Source: Xenorhabdus hominickii (lineage in GTDB: Bacteria > Pseudomonadota > Gammaproteobacteria > Enterobacterales > Enterobacteriaceae). Taken from it: 64,000 bases of DNA. The stretch is taken from positions 1 to 64,000 of the forward strand of contig NZ_NJAI01000003.1 of the NCBI RefSeq assembly GCF_002632725.1, written 5' to 3'. This document shows, piece after piece, positions 44,310 through 54,640 of the stretch. The position numbers and the translations under genes were made by a program. Positions within the stretch are counted from its first letter, which is position 1, and every line of letters starts with the position of its first letter. The notes under the pieces were generated by a model. That model saw nothing but the letters and a program-made list of their open reading frames with translations, was not told the origin of the DNA and searched no databases.

Positions 44310-47300
44310 GTGCTTAATGTATTACCGCTGCCTGAAGTTAAACAGGTAAATCTGACATTACCGCTAGTGGCTGCTCAGCCCGGGATTTGGATGGCCGATC
44401 AAATCGCCAGCCAGCGCAATGTATTTACCATTGCGCATTATATTGAAATTAATGGAGAACTGGATCGTTCCTTATTTGATGCGGCTATCCGCCAAGGTTT
44501 GTCTGAAGCTGATACCATTCATGCACGATATTTTGTCAATGAAGAGGGGATACCTGTACAGCAAATTCCCACCTTCCGTGATGCACAACAGGTTATTGCC
44601 CCTGAATGGTTCGATTTCTCTCATGAACAGGGGGAAAACGCGTCACAGGAATTAATGCAGACGGATCTGGCCGCTGAATTACCCGCAGACGGGGAACGCC
44701 CGCTTTACCGGCAGGTAATCATGAAAGTCGGTGCTCAGCCTGAACGATGGTTCTGGTATCAGCGCTTTCATCATCTCATGCTGGATGGCTTTAGTTTTGA
44801 AGCACTGACCCGCCGCATTATTGATATTTATAATGCGTTAAGCACAGATCGCCAGTCTGCTGAAAATCCTTTCTGCTCATTCGAGCAGGTAGTCAAAGAG
44901 TATCAGGATTGGGATCAGTCACCCGCAAAAGCAGAGACAGCAGCATTCTGGCAACAACATACCCGTGAACGAGGTGTTTCCGTTTCACTTTCCACTGAAG
45001 ATATAGTGAATACGGGCAGCGCTTTACCTCTACATTACGATTGCCATTTTCCGGTTACTCAGTTTGCTTCATTAGGTGAAGATGATTTACTGCGGAAATT
45101 TCAACCGGCTGAAATTGCGATGGCTGCACTTTGTATCTATTTCTATCGTATGAGTGGAGAAAAACATCTATCGATTGGATTTCCTTTTATGCGGCGCCTG
45201 GGGTCTCAAGCGCTTTGTGCGATGGGGCCTGTGGTCAATCTTTTACCTCTGCAAATAAAACTGCAAAGCAGTATGACTCTTGCCGAAGTAGCGAGAGCGT
45301 TTGTAGATGAAATAAAGCAAGTGCGTCGTTACCAGCGATATGAAGCCGAACAGCTACGTTGTGATTTGGGATTATCAGGCAGCAATAACGCGCTTTATGG
45401 CCCGGTTTTCAACTATAAAATCTATAACGAGACGTTGAAATTAGGCGGTAAGCCCATCAAGACACACACACTCGCGATGGGGCCTGTGGATGATTTAGAA
45501 TTTGAATTGTGTAGCTATGATGACCAGCTTCATCTGACACTTATCGCCAATCGAAAAAAATATAGTGAACAAACCTTACAGTGGCATGGTGAGCGGATTA
45601 GCTATCTGTTGAATCAATTGTTGATACAGCCGCAACAGCCTATTGCGTTCGTACCCATTATTCCGCCGCAGGAACAGCAACGGCTTGATGAATGGTCATG
45701 TGGGCCGAAAATCCAAATGCCTGTAACGAGTGTTTCTGTGCTGGATCTCTTTTTGCAGCAGGTCGAACGGCAGCCTGATGTCGTCGCTATACGTTGTGGT
45801 AATGAACAGCTTAGTTACCACCAATTGATGGCAAAAGTGATGCAGTTTGCACGTTTCTTGCTGTCTCAGGGTATCGGGGCTGAAGATGTAGTTGCTATTG
45901 GCATTCCTCGTTCGGTGGATTCAGTGGTTGCTATTTTAGGTGTGTTAGCCAGTGGTGCAGCTTACATTCCGCTTGATCTCGATTACCCGCAGGAACGTTT
46001 ACAGTTAATGTGTGACGATGTTCAGCCAGTCTTGCTGATCACGCACCTGAATACGCGGGCACAAATGCCTGAAATATCCAAGACCATCTGTCTTGATGAT
46101 CATCAGATAGCGGTGCAGTGTGCCAGCTTGTCTTCGTTATTTGTCACAGACGAAGAACGGCGCGAAAAACTGCGTAGTGAACACTTGGCTTATATGATCT
46201 ACACCTCTGGTTCCACAGGTAAGCCAAAAGGCGTCATGAGTACACATGGCGGGTTGCTGAATTTATTGACTTCCCATGCAGTACATTTGTTTGGGCCTGC
46301 CATTGAGAATTTTCATCGGCAGCATGGTCGGCGGGCACGTGCAGGGCATACCGCCTCTTTCTCATTTGATTCCTCTTGGGAGCCACTGTTTTGTATGATT
46401 TTGGGCAGTGAGCTTTATATCTTTGATGAGGAGCTAAGGCGGGATGCGTGGGGCGTGATACAGCAAATGAACCTGTTGCCGGTTGATATCATGGATATCA
46501 CCCCTTCCTTTTTGACCCAGCTCATCGATAGTGGGCTGTTGGAGAAAGGTAACCACCAGCCTGCGTTTATTATGATAGGTGGTGAGGCCGCCACGCCACG
46601 GTTGTGGGAATTGCTTAAACAGCAGCCACAAATTGATATCCACAATTATTATGGCCCTTCCGAATACACTATCGATACGCTGGGCGCCAGTATTCAGGTG
46701 TCCGAGCAGCCTGTGATTGGGCGCCCGGTTGCCAATACGGATATCTGGCTTTTGGATAGCTGTTTACAACCTGTGCCAACAGGTGCCGTGGGAGAACTGT
46801 ATCTCTCTGGAGCGGGTATCGCGCGCGGTTATTTGCACCGTCCAGGGCTGACGGCTACACGCTTTATCGCCAATCCATTCCGTCATGGCGAAGTTATGTA
46901 TCGCAGTGGTGATCTCATGCGTTGGCAGTCTGACGGACAGCTTGCATTTATTGGCCGTGTGGATCATCAGATCAAAGTACGTGGTTTTCGCGTTGAACTG
47001 GGTGAAGTGGAAAATGCTCTGGCTGATTTGCCGGAGGTCAGTTCTGCTGTCGTGATTGCCGAGCCTATCGGCGCAACGTACCGACTGCTGGGTTATTGTG
47101 CTGTACCCGATGGGCAACGACGCGCCCTGCCTGATCTCTCTGCTCAACTATTGGCTGAACTGGCCAAGAAACTGCCTGATTATATGGTTCCTTCCCGATT
47201 AATGGTGTTGGAAACCTTACCTCTCACAGTCAATGGCAAAATTGATCGCGGTGCGTTGCCTAAATCGCAGAAACTCCAATTACCTGTGGGGAGAAAAGCG

Positions 47301-50300
47301 AAAAGTGAGCAGGAAAAATCTATCTGTGAAGCATTCGTCAGTCTATTAGGTGTGCAAGAAGCCTGTGCAGATGATGATTTTTTTGTACTGGGAGGTGACA
47401 GTATTTCCGCAATGGCGCTGGGAACACAATTACGTCGCCTTGGCTGGCAGTTACGTCCACGGGATATTTTTAGTGAACGTACACCCGCGCGCATGGCATT
47501 GAAAATGATGCCTGTCGCTATCGTGAAGCAGACTCCTGCGCGCATTCAGAAAGGGGCAATCGATAGCCTGCCTATTTTGCATTGGTTTGCTGAATCTCAT
47601 GGAATCAATACCCGTTTCGCTCATGGTGTATTTATACGCGTGCCCGCAGAATTACAGCCGCAACACTTATCACAGGCATTGACTGCCTTAGTGCAGGCAC
47701 ATCCTGTACTGCGTGCATCTACCCGCGATAATCAACTTATTGTGGGGGAATCGATAGCTGTGCCTGAAGGAACTTATTGCAGTACATGGCAAAATTGTGA
47801 AGATATTGAAACTTGTGCAGAGCAAGCCTTCCATGATGCAGTAATGCGTCTGGATCCCGCGCGGGGTCAGTTATTCTATCTCTGTTTATTACAAAATAGT
47901 GGTGTGTCAAAGGGACTAGTGTTCGTTATTCACCATCTGGCTACAGATGGGGTTTCATGGCGAATACTCTTGGATGAGTTACGTCAGGGAGTGGAAGCGG
48001 CAATTACCGGTAAGTCCATGACTTTACCCGCAGAAGAGTACACCCTATACGATTGGAATGATTACCTGCGCCAAAATCTGCCACAACGTGCAGCAGAATT
48101 GCCTTTTTGGCAAAGTATGCTGGATGAAAGAACACCTCTTTTAGGGCTGCGTCCGTTGAATGTACAGCGGGATCGCCGAATAAACGCCCGCGAGGAACGA
48201 ACATTATTGAGCTGTGAACAAACGGCAGCATTATTAGGAATATTGCCAAATCAGTACCACGCTAATGTTGAAGAGATTTTATTAACGATATTGGCAATGG
48301 CTTGTTATCGTCACTTTCATGCCAGTAAATTACGCTTTCAGTTAGAGTCTCATGGCCGTATTGAATTAGATCAAACAGGCGATTTGGCTCGGACGGTTGG
48401 CTGGATGACGGCTGAATATCCGATAGTGGTCGATTTACTACAGAAAGGGGAATGTCAGCCGGTTGAGGTGGTGCGGGCGGTGAAAAGCGTTCTACGTGCT
48501 GTACCCGATCGTGGTATAGGCTATGGCTTGCTGCGTTACCTCGATCAGACAGGGCGGGAAATATTTGCACCGCAAGAAACGCCGGAAATCTTATTTAATT
48601 ATCTGGGACGTTTTATCGAGACAGATAACTTATGGGCGCCACAACGGACTAGAAATCTTTTCCGGGATGCTTTTGCTGTTTATCAAGATCCCGAAATGTT
48701 CCTGAACCACAGTTTGGAAATCAATTTGTTCGTTGATGAACAGGGGAACACTCCGCAATTGGTGATTAACTGGCAATGGGTCGATGGTATTTTCAGCCAC
48801 CGGGATATTGCCGAATTACATCGTGGTATGGCATGGGCGGCCGACAGCTTAATACAATTCGCCAGGCAACAGCCTGAGCAGGCTGTTGCAACTTTAGTCG
48901 CCGCAGAAGTGGGGTTGTCAGGTGTGGAGGAGAGCGATCTCACCCAACTAAGCGAGCGTTATGGGTCATTATCTGCGGTATTGCCGCTGCTTCCTCTGCA
49001 ACAAGGATTATTATTCCATGCTCAGACAGCCACCGAGCATGGCAGCTATAACTCATTGACACGCCTTTCCCTGTCTGGGCCATTGACGGTTACTGAGTTA
49101 CGCCGGGCGCTGTTGGCTTTAATTCGGCATCATCCTCAGCTTGCTGCGCAATTTGACACAGAACAAAATGCCGCTCCACTGCAACTGATACCGATCATAT
49201 CCGATGATAAAGATTATTGGGCATTTGATTTCCATCAACTACCTGAACTGACGCTGGAAGAGGAAGATATAGCATTACGAGAACTGGAAAAAGCAGAGCT
49301 TATGCGAGATCTTTTCCAACAGCCAGTAGCGATGTTGCACGCATTGCTCGTGCGCCATGGTAAAAGTCTACGCTACACGCTATTGCTGAATGCTCATCAT
49401 CTGGTCGTCGATGGCTGGTCAACCCCTATTCTGGTGCAAGATCTTTTGACGTTGCTGAATCAAGGCGCTCAAGCCTTGCATAGACCTGAAATTCGTTATC
49501 AAGAAGTCGTCCATCAATTATTGGCACGTGAGGCGGAGCCTACTCGCCAGTGCTGGAAACAGCTCTTGAAAGGGGTTCAACCAACCTGTTTGTTCGGTGA
49601 ACATCCTCATACTGGCGAGGTTAAGGCGCTTGAGATATTACTTGAACCTGCGATGGAACAGGCGTTAATCGGGTTATGTCAGCAACGTGGTTTGACAATC
49701 AATACATTGATGCAAGGCGTTTGGTCTCTGTTGCTGAGTATACACAGTGGCTCATCTGATGTCGTTTTCGGTTCCCCCGTGTCGGGGCGGTTTGGGCAGA
49801 CTGAAGGGTTAGATCAGCATATTGGGCTATTTAGTAACACTTTACCGGTTAGAGTTATTCTGGATATGGCGCAGCCACTATTGCCTCAATTAGAGCAGTT
49901 ACAAGCGCAGCAGATCCAATTGATTGAACATGACAATATTGGTCTTGGTGAGATCCAGCAAATTGCAGGCACCAGCACGCTTTTTGATACCTTGCTGGTG
50001 GTTGAAAACTACCCTGTAGTGGAGCAAAATCAAGGGAATGACGAAGGCATCGTCTGTCAGGGCATCAATAACTGCGGTTATACCCACTACCCTTTGACGT
50101 TATTGGTGTTACCAGGTAAGCGTCTGCGTTTATTGATGGAATATAGACCAAGTGTTAAACAGCCTGAACGCTTGGCACAACGCATACTTCTTTTGATCCA
50201 GCAATTAATTGAACAACCGGAGATCGCCCTGCGGGATTGGGTTTTGCAAACGGTTGATGAAGCGGCGTTGATTGAGGAAGTCAATAACACCTATCGTGAT

Positions 50301-52886
50301 ATCCCTTCAAAAACACTTCATCAGACCGTGATCGAGCAGGCAAGAAAAAGGCCTGACGATTTGGCGTTATTGGATTGTCATCATCGCCTGACTTACCAGC
50401 AAATGCGTCTTCAAACTCGCTTGTTAGTCGATCGTTTAATTGAAGCGGGGGTGCAGCCGGGAGATATTGTCGGGGTTGCATTAGCACGTTCAGTACGGCT
50501 GAGTTTGGCGTTACAAGCGATTCTGGAAGCAGGGGCGGCATGGTTGCCTCTTGATACCGCTTATCCTGATGAGCGCTTGACCATCATACTGAAAGATGCC
50601 CAACCTCGATTAGTGATAACAGAAAGTGAGTTTCAGGCACGTTTTGCCAATCAGGCACTTTTGTTGTTACTGGATAAACTGGCAGATGAAACACAGCAGC
50701 CCATCCATCTTGCCGCCAATGTGACTCCTGAACATACGGCGTACATTATCTATACCTCGGGTTCCACAGGACAGCCTAAAGGGGTAATGGTGAGTCACCA
50801 AGCCATTGTTAACCGCCTGTTGTGGATGCAGGATACTTACCAACTGACTGCGGATGATGTGGTATTGCAGAAAACTCCATGTAGCTTTGATGTTTCTGTA
50901 TGGGAATTTTTCTGGCCGCTGATGACGGGAGCTCAGTTAATGATGGCGCCACCAGAAGCACATCGCGATCCCGCAACGCTTCTTCAGCTTATTGATGATT
51001 ACCGTGTGACTACGTTGCATTTTGTTCCATCAATGCTGGCAACCTTAATGGATTCATTAGTGTTACGAGAGCAAGACGCTCCTTTCTGCCACAGTCTGAG
51101 ACGGGTTTTCTGTAGTGGCGAAGCTTTGTCATGTGAATTGGCGCGTCGCTATCAAACGCTGGTAGCAGCACCTTTACATAATCTTTATGGGCCAACGGAA
51201 GCGGCGGTGGATGTGACATGGCAACCAGCATCTGGTGATGCATTGGAACGTTGTACCAGTGCTGGTGTTCCTATTGGCCGACCGGTATGGAATACCCAAT
51301 TACGTATTTTAGACACTTGGTTGCGTCCTGTTCCTATTGGTGTGGCTGGTGATCTCTATCTCAGTGGTATTCAGTTAGCCACAAACTACCTGAACCGAGC
51401 CGATCTGACCGCTAGCCGTTTTGTGGCCGATCCGTTCGTATCAGGTAAACGGATGTACCGAACGGGTGACATTGCCTGTTGGTCAGCAGACGGTGAAGTT
51501 GAATACCTTGGACGCAGTGATGATCAGCTAAAAATACGGGGTCAGCGTATTGAGTTGGGTGAAATTGAACAGGTTTTACTGGAACAGCCAGGAGTGGCTC
51601 AGGCTGCGGTTGCAGCGCGTGAACTAGGGAAAGCAGGCCAAGCAATTATCGGTCAGGCAATTACTGGCCCAGCAATTAATAGTGCTGATGCCCGTCAGTT
51701 AATTGCTTGGTTAATTCCTCAATCTGGTGTGGTTCTGGATATAGAAGCACTACACCAAACGATGACTAAACGATTGCCGGTTTATATGTTGCCGGTCAGC
51801 TATGTAATACAGGAAAGTTTCCCGTTGAGCGCCAATGGGAAATTGAACCGCAAGGCACTCCCGATACCAGAAAAATTGACCACGGGCAGGTTGCCGAGAG
51901 CGGGTTTGGAAAGCCAAATGGCTGGGTTGTTCGCCGAAATTTTAGCGTGTGACACCGTTTGGGCTGATGATGACTTCTTTGCTTTGGGGGGACATTCTCT
52001 GCTGGCAATGCGGTTGGCAGCCGAAATACGCCGCCGTTTTAATCACTCTGTTTCAGTCGGTCATATCATGGTCACCCGAAGTGTAGAAAAATTGAGTGCG
52101 TTATTGGTTGATGATCAAAGGCAGAATTCGGCAGAAAACCGTGGTGCGGGGGAAGTCCTGCCGCTGAGAGAAGGCATTGGGCCAGCACTGTTTTGTGTAC
52201 ACCCTGCATCGGGTTTTGCTTGGCAATACAGCGGACTGTTGCGTTATTTAGAGGGGAATTGGCCGATTATCGGATTACAGTCTCCTCGTCCTAGAGGGGT
52301 GATTGCTGACTGTGACAGCCTCGACGCAATGTGTACACGCCATTTGGCAACTTTGCGGAGTATCCAGCCTCATGGGCCTTATTATTTGTTGGGTTATTCT
52401 CTGGGGGGAATGCTGGCACAGGGAATGGCAATTCGTTTGCAGCAAGAAGGAGAGGAAGTGGCTTTCTTGGGATTACTGGATGCTTATCCTCCAGAAGGAC
52501 AAGATTGGGGAGGGCTAAGTGAGGAAGAAGCCAAACAGGAAATTGCCCGTGAACAGGCAGAGTTTATGGCGACGACAGAAGATGAACGTGATCCGCAGTT
52601 ACGCATGGAAAAACAGGCGATGTTTGAAGATATCGTGGCTAACTATCGAGATGCTGTCCGTAGTTTATTATCTGCCGTTAACCAGAAATATGATGGCGAA
52701 GCCACACTGTTTGTGGCAACACGGACTTTGCCTTCTGAGCTGGATGTCGAGGGAACGTGGGCGCCTTGGATTCGCCAGTTGAAGGTTTATCGGCAAGATT
52801 GCGAACATGCAGATATCCTTTCTCCTGTTTCACTGGAACAGTGGGGGCCATTGCTCAACAATTTGTTGAAACAATGCCGTCATTAA
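44310..52886 (+). CDS. Dimodular NRPS C-A-T-E-C-A-T-TE for a catechol siderophore
   Basis: 2858 residues, GTG start with AAAGGAAA upstream; EntF itself is about 1300. Domains by motif: C1 (HHLMLDG near 153), A1 (YTSGSTGKPKG near 630), T1 (GGDSIS near 1028), E (HHLATDG near 1207, ESHGR, RTVGWMTAEYP, FNYLG), C2 (HHLVVDG near 1696), A2 (YTSGSTGQPKG near 2147), T2 (GGHSL near 2559), TE (GYSLGG near 2694). My manual reading of the A2 pocket is D-V-W-H-F-S-L-V-D, the EntF serine code. A1 reads D-S-E-D-M-G-Y-I-D, with acidic positions 239 and 278 that suggest Lys, Arg or Orn, followed by epimerisation. The same architecture is known from VabF (vanchrobactin, D-Arg-Ser) and CbsF (chrysobactin, D-Lys-Ser). 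The TE probably releases a trilactone. Confidence 0.9.
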   Translation: MLNVLPLPEVKQVNLTLPLVAAQPGIWMADQIASQRNVFTIAHYIEINGELDRSLFDAAIRQGLSEADTIHARYFVNEEGIPVQQIPTFRDAQQVIAPEWFDFSHEQGENASQELMQTDLAAELPADGERPLYRQVIMKVGAQPERWFWYQRFHHLMLDGFSFEALTRRIIDIYNALSTDRQSAENPFCSFEQVVKEYQDWDQSPAKAETAAFWQQHTRERGVSVSLSTEDIVNTGSALPLHYDCHFPVTQFASLGEDDLLRKFQPAEIAMAALCIYFYRMSGEKHLSIGFPFMRRLGSQALCAMGPVVNLLPLQIKLQSSMTLAEVARAFVDEIKQVRRYQRYEAEQLRCDLGLSGSNNALYGPVFNYKIYNETLKLGGKPIKTHTLAMGPVDDLEFELCSYDDQLHLTLIANRKKYSEQTLQWHGERISYLLNQLLIQPQQPIAFVPIIPPQEQQRLDEWSCGPKIQMPVTSVSVLDLFLQQVERQPDVVAIRCGNEQLSYHQLMAKVMQFARFLLSQGIGAEDVVAIGIPRSVDSVVAILGVLASGAAYIPLDLDYPQERLQLMCDDVQPVLLITHLNTRAQMPEISKTICLDDHQIAVQCASLSSLFVTDEERREKLRSEHLAYMIYTSGSTGKPKGVMSTHGGLLNLLTSHAVHLFGPAIENFHRQHGRRARAGHTASFSFDSSWEPLFCMILGSELYIFDEELRRDAWGVIQQMNLLPVDIMDITPSFLTQLIDSGLLEKGNHQPAFIMIGGEAATPRLWELLKQQPQIDIHNYYGPSEYTIDTLGASIQVSEQPVIGRPVANTDIWLLDSCLQPVPTGAVGELYLSGAGIARGYLHRPGLTATRFIANPFRHGEVMYRSGDLMRWQSDGQLAFIGRVDHQIKVRGFRVELGEVENALADLPEVSSAVVIAEPIGATYRLLGYCAVPDGQRRALPDLSAQLLAELAKKLPDYMVPSRLMVLETLPLTVNGKIDRGALPKSQKLQLPVGRKAKSEQEKSICEAFVSLLGVQEACADDDFFVLGGDSISAMALGTQLRRLGWQLRPRDIFSERTPARMALKMMPVAIVKQTPARIQKGAIDSLPILHWFAESHGINTRFAHGVFIRVPAELQPQHLSQALTALVQAHPVLRASTRDNQLIVGESIAVPEGTYCSTWQNCEDIETCAEQAFHDAVMRLDPARGQLFYLCLLQNSGVSKGLVFVIHHLATDGVSWRILLDELRQGVEAAITGKSMTLPAEEYTLYDWNDYLRQNLPQRAAELPFWQSMLDERTPLLGLRPLNVQRDRRINAREERTLLSCEQTAALLGILPNQYHANVEEILLTILAMACYRHFHASKLRFQLESHGRIELDQTGDLARTVGWMTAEYPIVVDLLQKGECQPVEVVRAVKSVLRAVPDRGIGYGLLRYLDQTGREIFAPQETPEILFNYLGRFIETDNLWAPQRTRNLFRDAFAVYQDPEMFLNHSLEINLFVDEQGNTPQLVINWQWVDGIFSHRDIAELHRGMAWAADSLIQFARQQPEQAVATLVAAEVGLSGVEESDLTQLSERYGSLSAVLPLLPLQQGLLFHAQTATEHGSYNSLTRLSLSGPLTVTELRRALLALIRHHPQLAAQFDTEQNAAPLQLIPIISDDKDYWAFDFHQLPELTLEEEDIALRELEKAELMRDLFQQPVAMLHALLVRHGKSLRYTLLLNAHHLVVDGWSTPILVQDLLTLLNQGAQALHRPEIRYQEVVHQLLAREAEPTRQCWKQLLKGVQPTCLFGEHPHTGEVKALEILLEPAMEQALIGLCQQRGLTINTLMQGVWSLLLSIHSGSSDVVFGSPVSGRFGQTEGLDQHIGLFSNTLPVRVILDMAQPLLPQLEQLQAQQIQLIEHDNIGLGEIQQIAGTSTLFDTLLVVENYPVVEQNQGNDEGIVCQGINNCGYTHYPLTLLVLPGKRLRLLMEYRPSVKQPERLAQRILLLIQQLIEQPEIALRDWVLQTVDEAALIEEVNNTYRDIPSKTLHQTVIEQARKRPDDLALLDCHHRLTYQQMRLQTRLLVDRLIEAGVQPGDIVGVALARSVRLSLALQAILEAGAAWLPLDTAYPDERLTIILKDAQPRLVITESEFQARFANQALLLLLDKLADETQQPIHLAANVTPEHTAYIIYTSGSTGQPKGVMVSHQAIVNRLLWMQDTYQLTADDVVLQKTPCSFDVSVWEFFWPLMTGAQLMMAPPEAHRDPATLLQLIDDYRVTTLHFVPSMLATLMDSLVLREQDAPFCHSLRRVFCSGEALSCELARRYQTLVAAPLHNLYGPTEAAVDVTWQPASGDALERCTSAGVPIGRPVWNTQLRILDTWLRPVPIGVAGDLYLSGIQLATNYLNRADLTASRFVADPFVSGKRMYRTGDIACWSADGEVEYLGRSDDQLKIRGQRIELGEIEQVLLEQPGVAQAAVAARELGKAGQAIIGQAITGPAINSADARQLIAWLIPQSGVVLDIEALHQTMTKRLPVYMLPVSYVIQESFPLSANGKLNRKALPIPEKLTTGRLPRAGLESQMAGLFAEILACDTVWADDDFFALGGHSLLAMRLAAEIRRRFNHSVSVGHIMVTRSVEKLSALLVDDQRQNSAENRGAGEVLPLREGIGPALFCVHPASGFAWQYSGLLRYLEGNWPIIGLQSPRPRGVIADCDSLDAMCTRHLATLRSIQPHGPYYLLGYSLGGMLAQGMAIRLQQEGEEVAFLGLLDAYPPEGQDWGGLSEEEAKQEIAREQAEFMATTEDERDPQLRMEKQAMFEDIVANYRDAVRSLLSAVNQKYDGEATLFVATRTLPSELDVEGTWAPWIRQLKVYRQDCEHADILSPVSLEQWGPLLNNLLKQCRH

Positions 52887-52924
52887 CTTTATGCGTTTAA
52901 CGTTATCGGATCGTATGGAACATC

Positions 52925-54196
52925 ATGGCTAAGTCATCAATCTTCTTGGATTTTAGTTTGCTCAGAAATAACTCACATTTCCGAGCTATCTTCATTGCCC
53001 GCATGTTATCTGTCTTTGCATTGGGGATGTTGACCGTTGGTGTCCCTGTCCAAATGCAATTTCTGACGGGTTCTACTTTACAGGTGGGAATTGTGGTTGC
53101 ACTGGATGGGGTCGGTATGTTTATCGGGTTACTTCTGGGAGGGGTACTGGCTGACCGCTATGATAGACGCAAACTCATTTTGTTTGCCCGTGGTACCTGC
53201 GGTATTGGTTTTGTGGCACTGAGCTTTAACGCCTTTTTAGACTCGCCATCACTGTATATGCTCTATTTTCTTTCTATTTGGGATGGCTTTTTTGGTGCGT
53301 TGGGTATGACGGCGTTAATGGCGGCAATCCCAAACTTAGTAGGACGGGAAAACTTGGCGTCAGCAGGTGCCTTGAGCATGGTCACTGTTCGTATAGGAGC
53401 CATTATTTCTCCTGCACTGGCGGGTATTATTATTGTTGTTGGTGGGCCGGGCTGGAATTTTGCCGTTGCAGCAATCGGTACATTAGCAACACTGTTACCT
53501 CTGATGAGACTTCCTAAAATGAAACCTCAGCCAAGCAAACAAGAGCATCCGATCAGTGCGCTGATAAGTGGTGTGAAATTTGTTTTGCAGCATAACATTG
53601 TGGGCAGTGTCATATTGGTGGGGATGATGATAAGTATTGCAGGGGCGGTTCGTATTCTGTTTCCTGCGTTATCTCAGGAAGTTTACCATCAAGGGCCATC
53701 AGCGACTGGGTTGATGTACTCCGCTGTTCCGCTGGGAGCTATGCTCGGTGCTTTCACCAGTGGTTGGATAGGGCGAAGTGCCCGGCCAGGAATTTTACTG
53801 GTTATATGCGCCCTGTGTTCCTTCATCACGTTATCCATGCTGGGAGTAGTAACAAACATCGTTCTGGCATTACTTGTATTGGTTTGTTATGGATATTTGA
53901 ATGCATTTGCATCCTTACTGCAATTTACCCTTATTCAGAGTCATACACCGGATCATTTATTGGGACGTGTGAACAGTTTTGTTACTGCTCAAGATGTTAC
54001 TGGTGACTCTTTGGGAGCGTTGGGATTAGGTTTTATGGGACGCTTATTATCCCCGGTAATGACTGTCTTTTCATTTGGAACTTTTGCCGCACTTGCCTGT
54101 TTGTTGCTGGCGGCAATAATAAAACCCCTGCGTCATGCCACACTGCGTGGCAACGCTCAATTATCAGAAACAAAACCTCAAGAAACAAAGCATTAA
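52925..54196 (+). CDS. entS: EntS-like MFS siderophore exporter
   Basis: 423 residues with 12 predicted membrane segments. SLLRNNSHFRAIFIARMLSV at the N-terminus, GVLADRYDRRKLILFARG in the loop between segments 2 and 3, and SHTPDHLLGRVNSFVTAQDV match EntS. It would export the newly made siderophore from the cytoplasm. It lies 38 bases after the NRPS gene and closes the rightward operon. Confidence 0.88.
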   Translation: MAKSSIFLDFSLLRNNSHFRAIFIARMLSVFALGMLTVGVPVQMQFLTGSTLQVGIVVALDGVGMFIGLLLGGVLADRYDRRKLILFARGTCGIGFVALSFNAFLDSPSLYMLYFLSIWDGFFGALGMTALMAAIPNLVGRENLASAGALSMVTVRIGAIISPALAGIIIVVGGPGWNFAVAAIGTLATLLPLMRLPKMKPQPSKQEHPISALISGVKFVLQHNIVGSVILVGMMISIAGAVRILFPALSQEVYHQGPSATGLMYSAVPLGAMLGAFTSGWIGRSARPGILLVICALCSFITLSMLGVVTNIVLALLVLVCYGYLNAFASLLQFTLIQSHTPDHLLGRVNSFVTAQDVTGDSLGALGLGFMGRLLSPVMTVFSFGTFAALACLLLAAIIKPLRHATLRGNAQLSETKPQETKH

Positions 54197-54640
54197 TAAA
54201 TAACGTCTTCATAAACAAAGCATTAAAAAATAAACTTCAGAAAATGATAGTTGGTGGAAGTGAGGCCGACTATCACCATTGGCAAAAATACTTTGCATTT
54301 AAATAAATCACAGCGTGGTATCGATATCACGCTGAACACAAAAACACCCCACTCAGATGTTTCAAAATAATATTATTTGTTTGTTTTGTTTAAAATATAT
54401 GTAAATAAAAGTTAATTAATTATGGCATTTTATGAGTTGTTTAGGTGGGTTCAGAGGATGGCGTTGATTAAACACGTTTTTTTGGGAGGGGAAATCTAAA
54501 AATCAGCACTCCTTTTTAGTTTATTTCTGCTCTCAGGAAACGATTACCTTGATGGTTTCAACCCACCAATACGATACCCACCAACACAAAAAAACATAAG
54601 AACGGGTATTTTTGCAAACCAACAATGGATGATTATTGAG
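54197..54640. other. Intergenic region with short tandem repeat and hairpin
   Basis: AAACAAAGCATTAATAAATA at 54183 recurs 30 bases later as AAACAAAGCATTAAAAAATA, an imperfect tandem duplication that includes the entS stop codon. CAGCGTGGTATCGATATCAC followed by GCTG (54311-54334) is a palindromic hairpin without a T run. The promoter for the autotransporter lies somewhere after 54360. No gene seen. Confidence 0.5.

Noticed and set aside
35482..54196. Plain enterobactin locus
   Set aside because: The NRPS has two modules and an epimerisation domain, and the receptor is FhuA/FcuA-like, not FepA-like, so enterobactin is not the predicted product.
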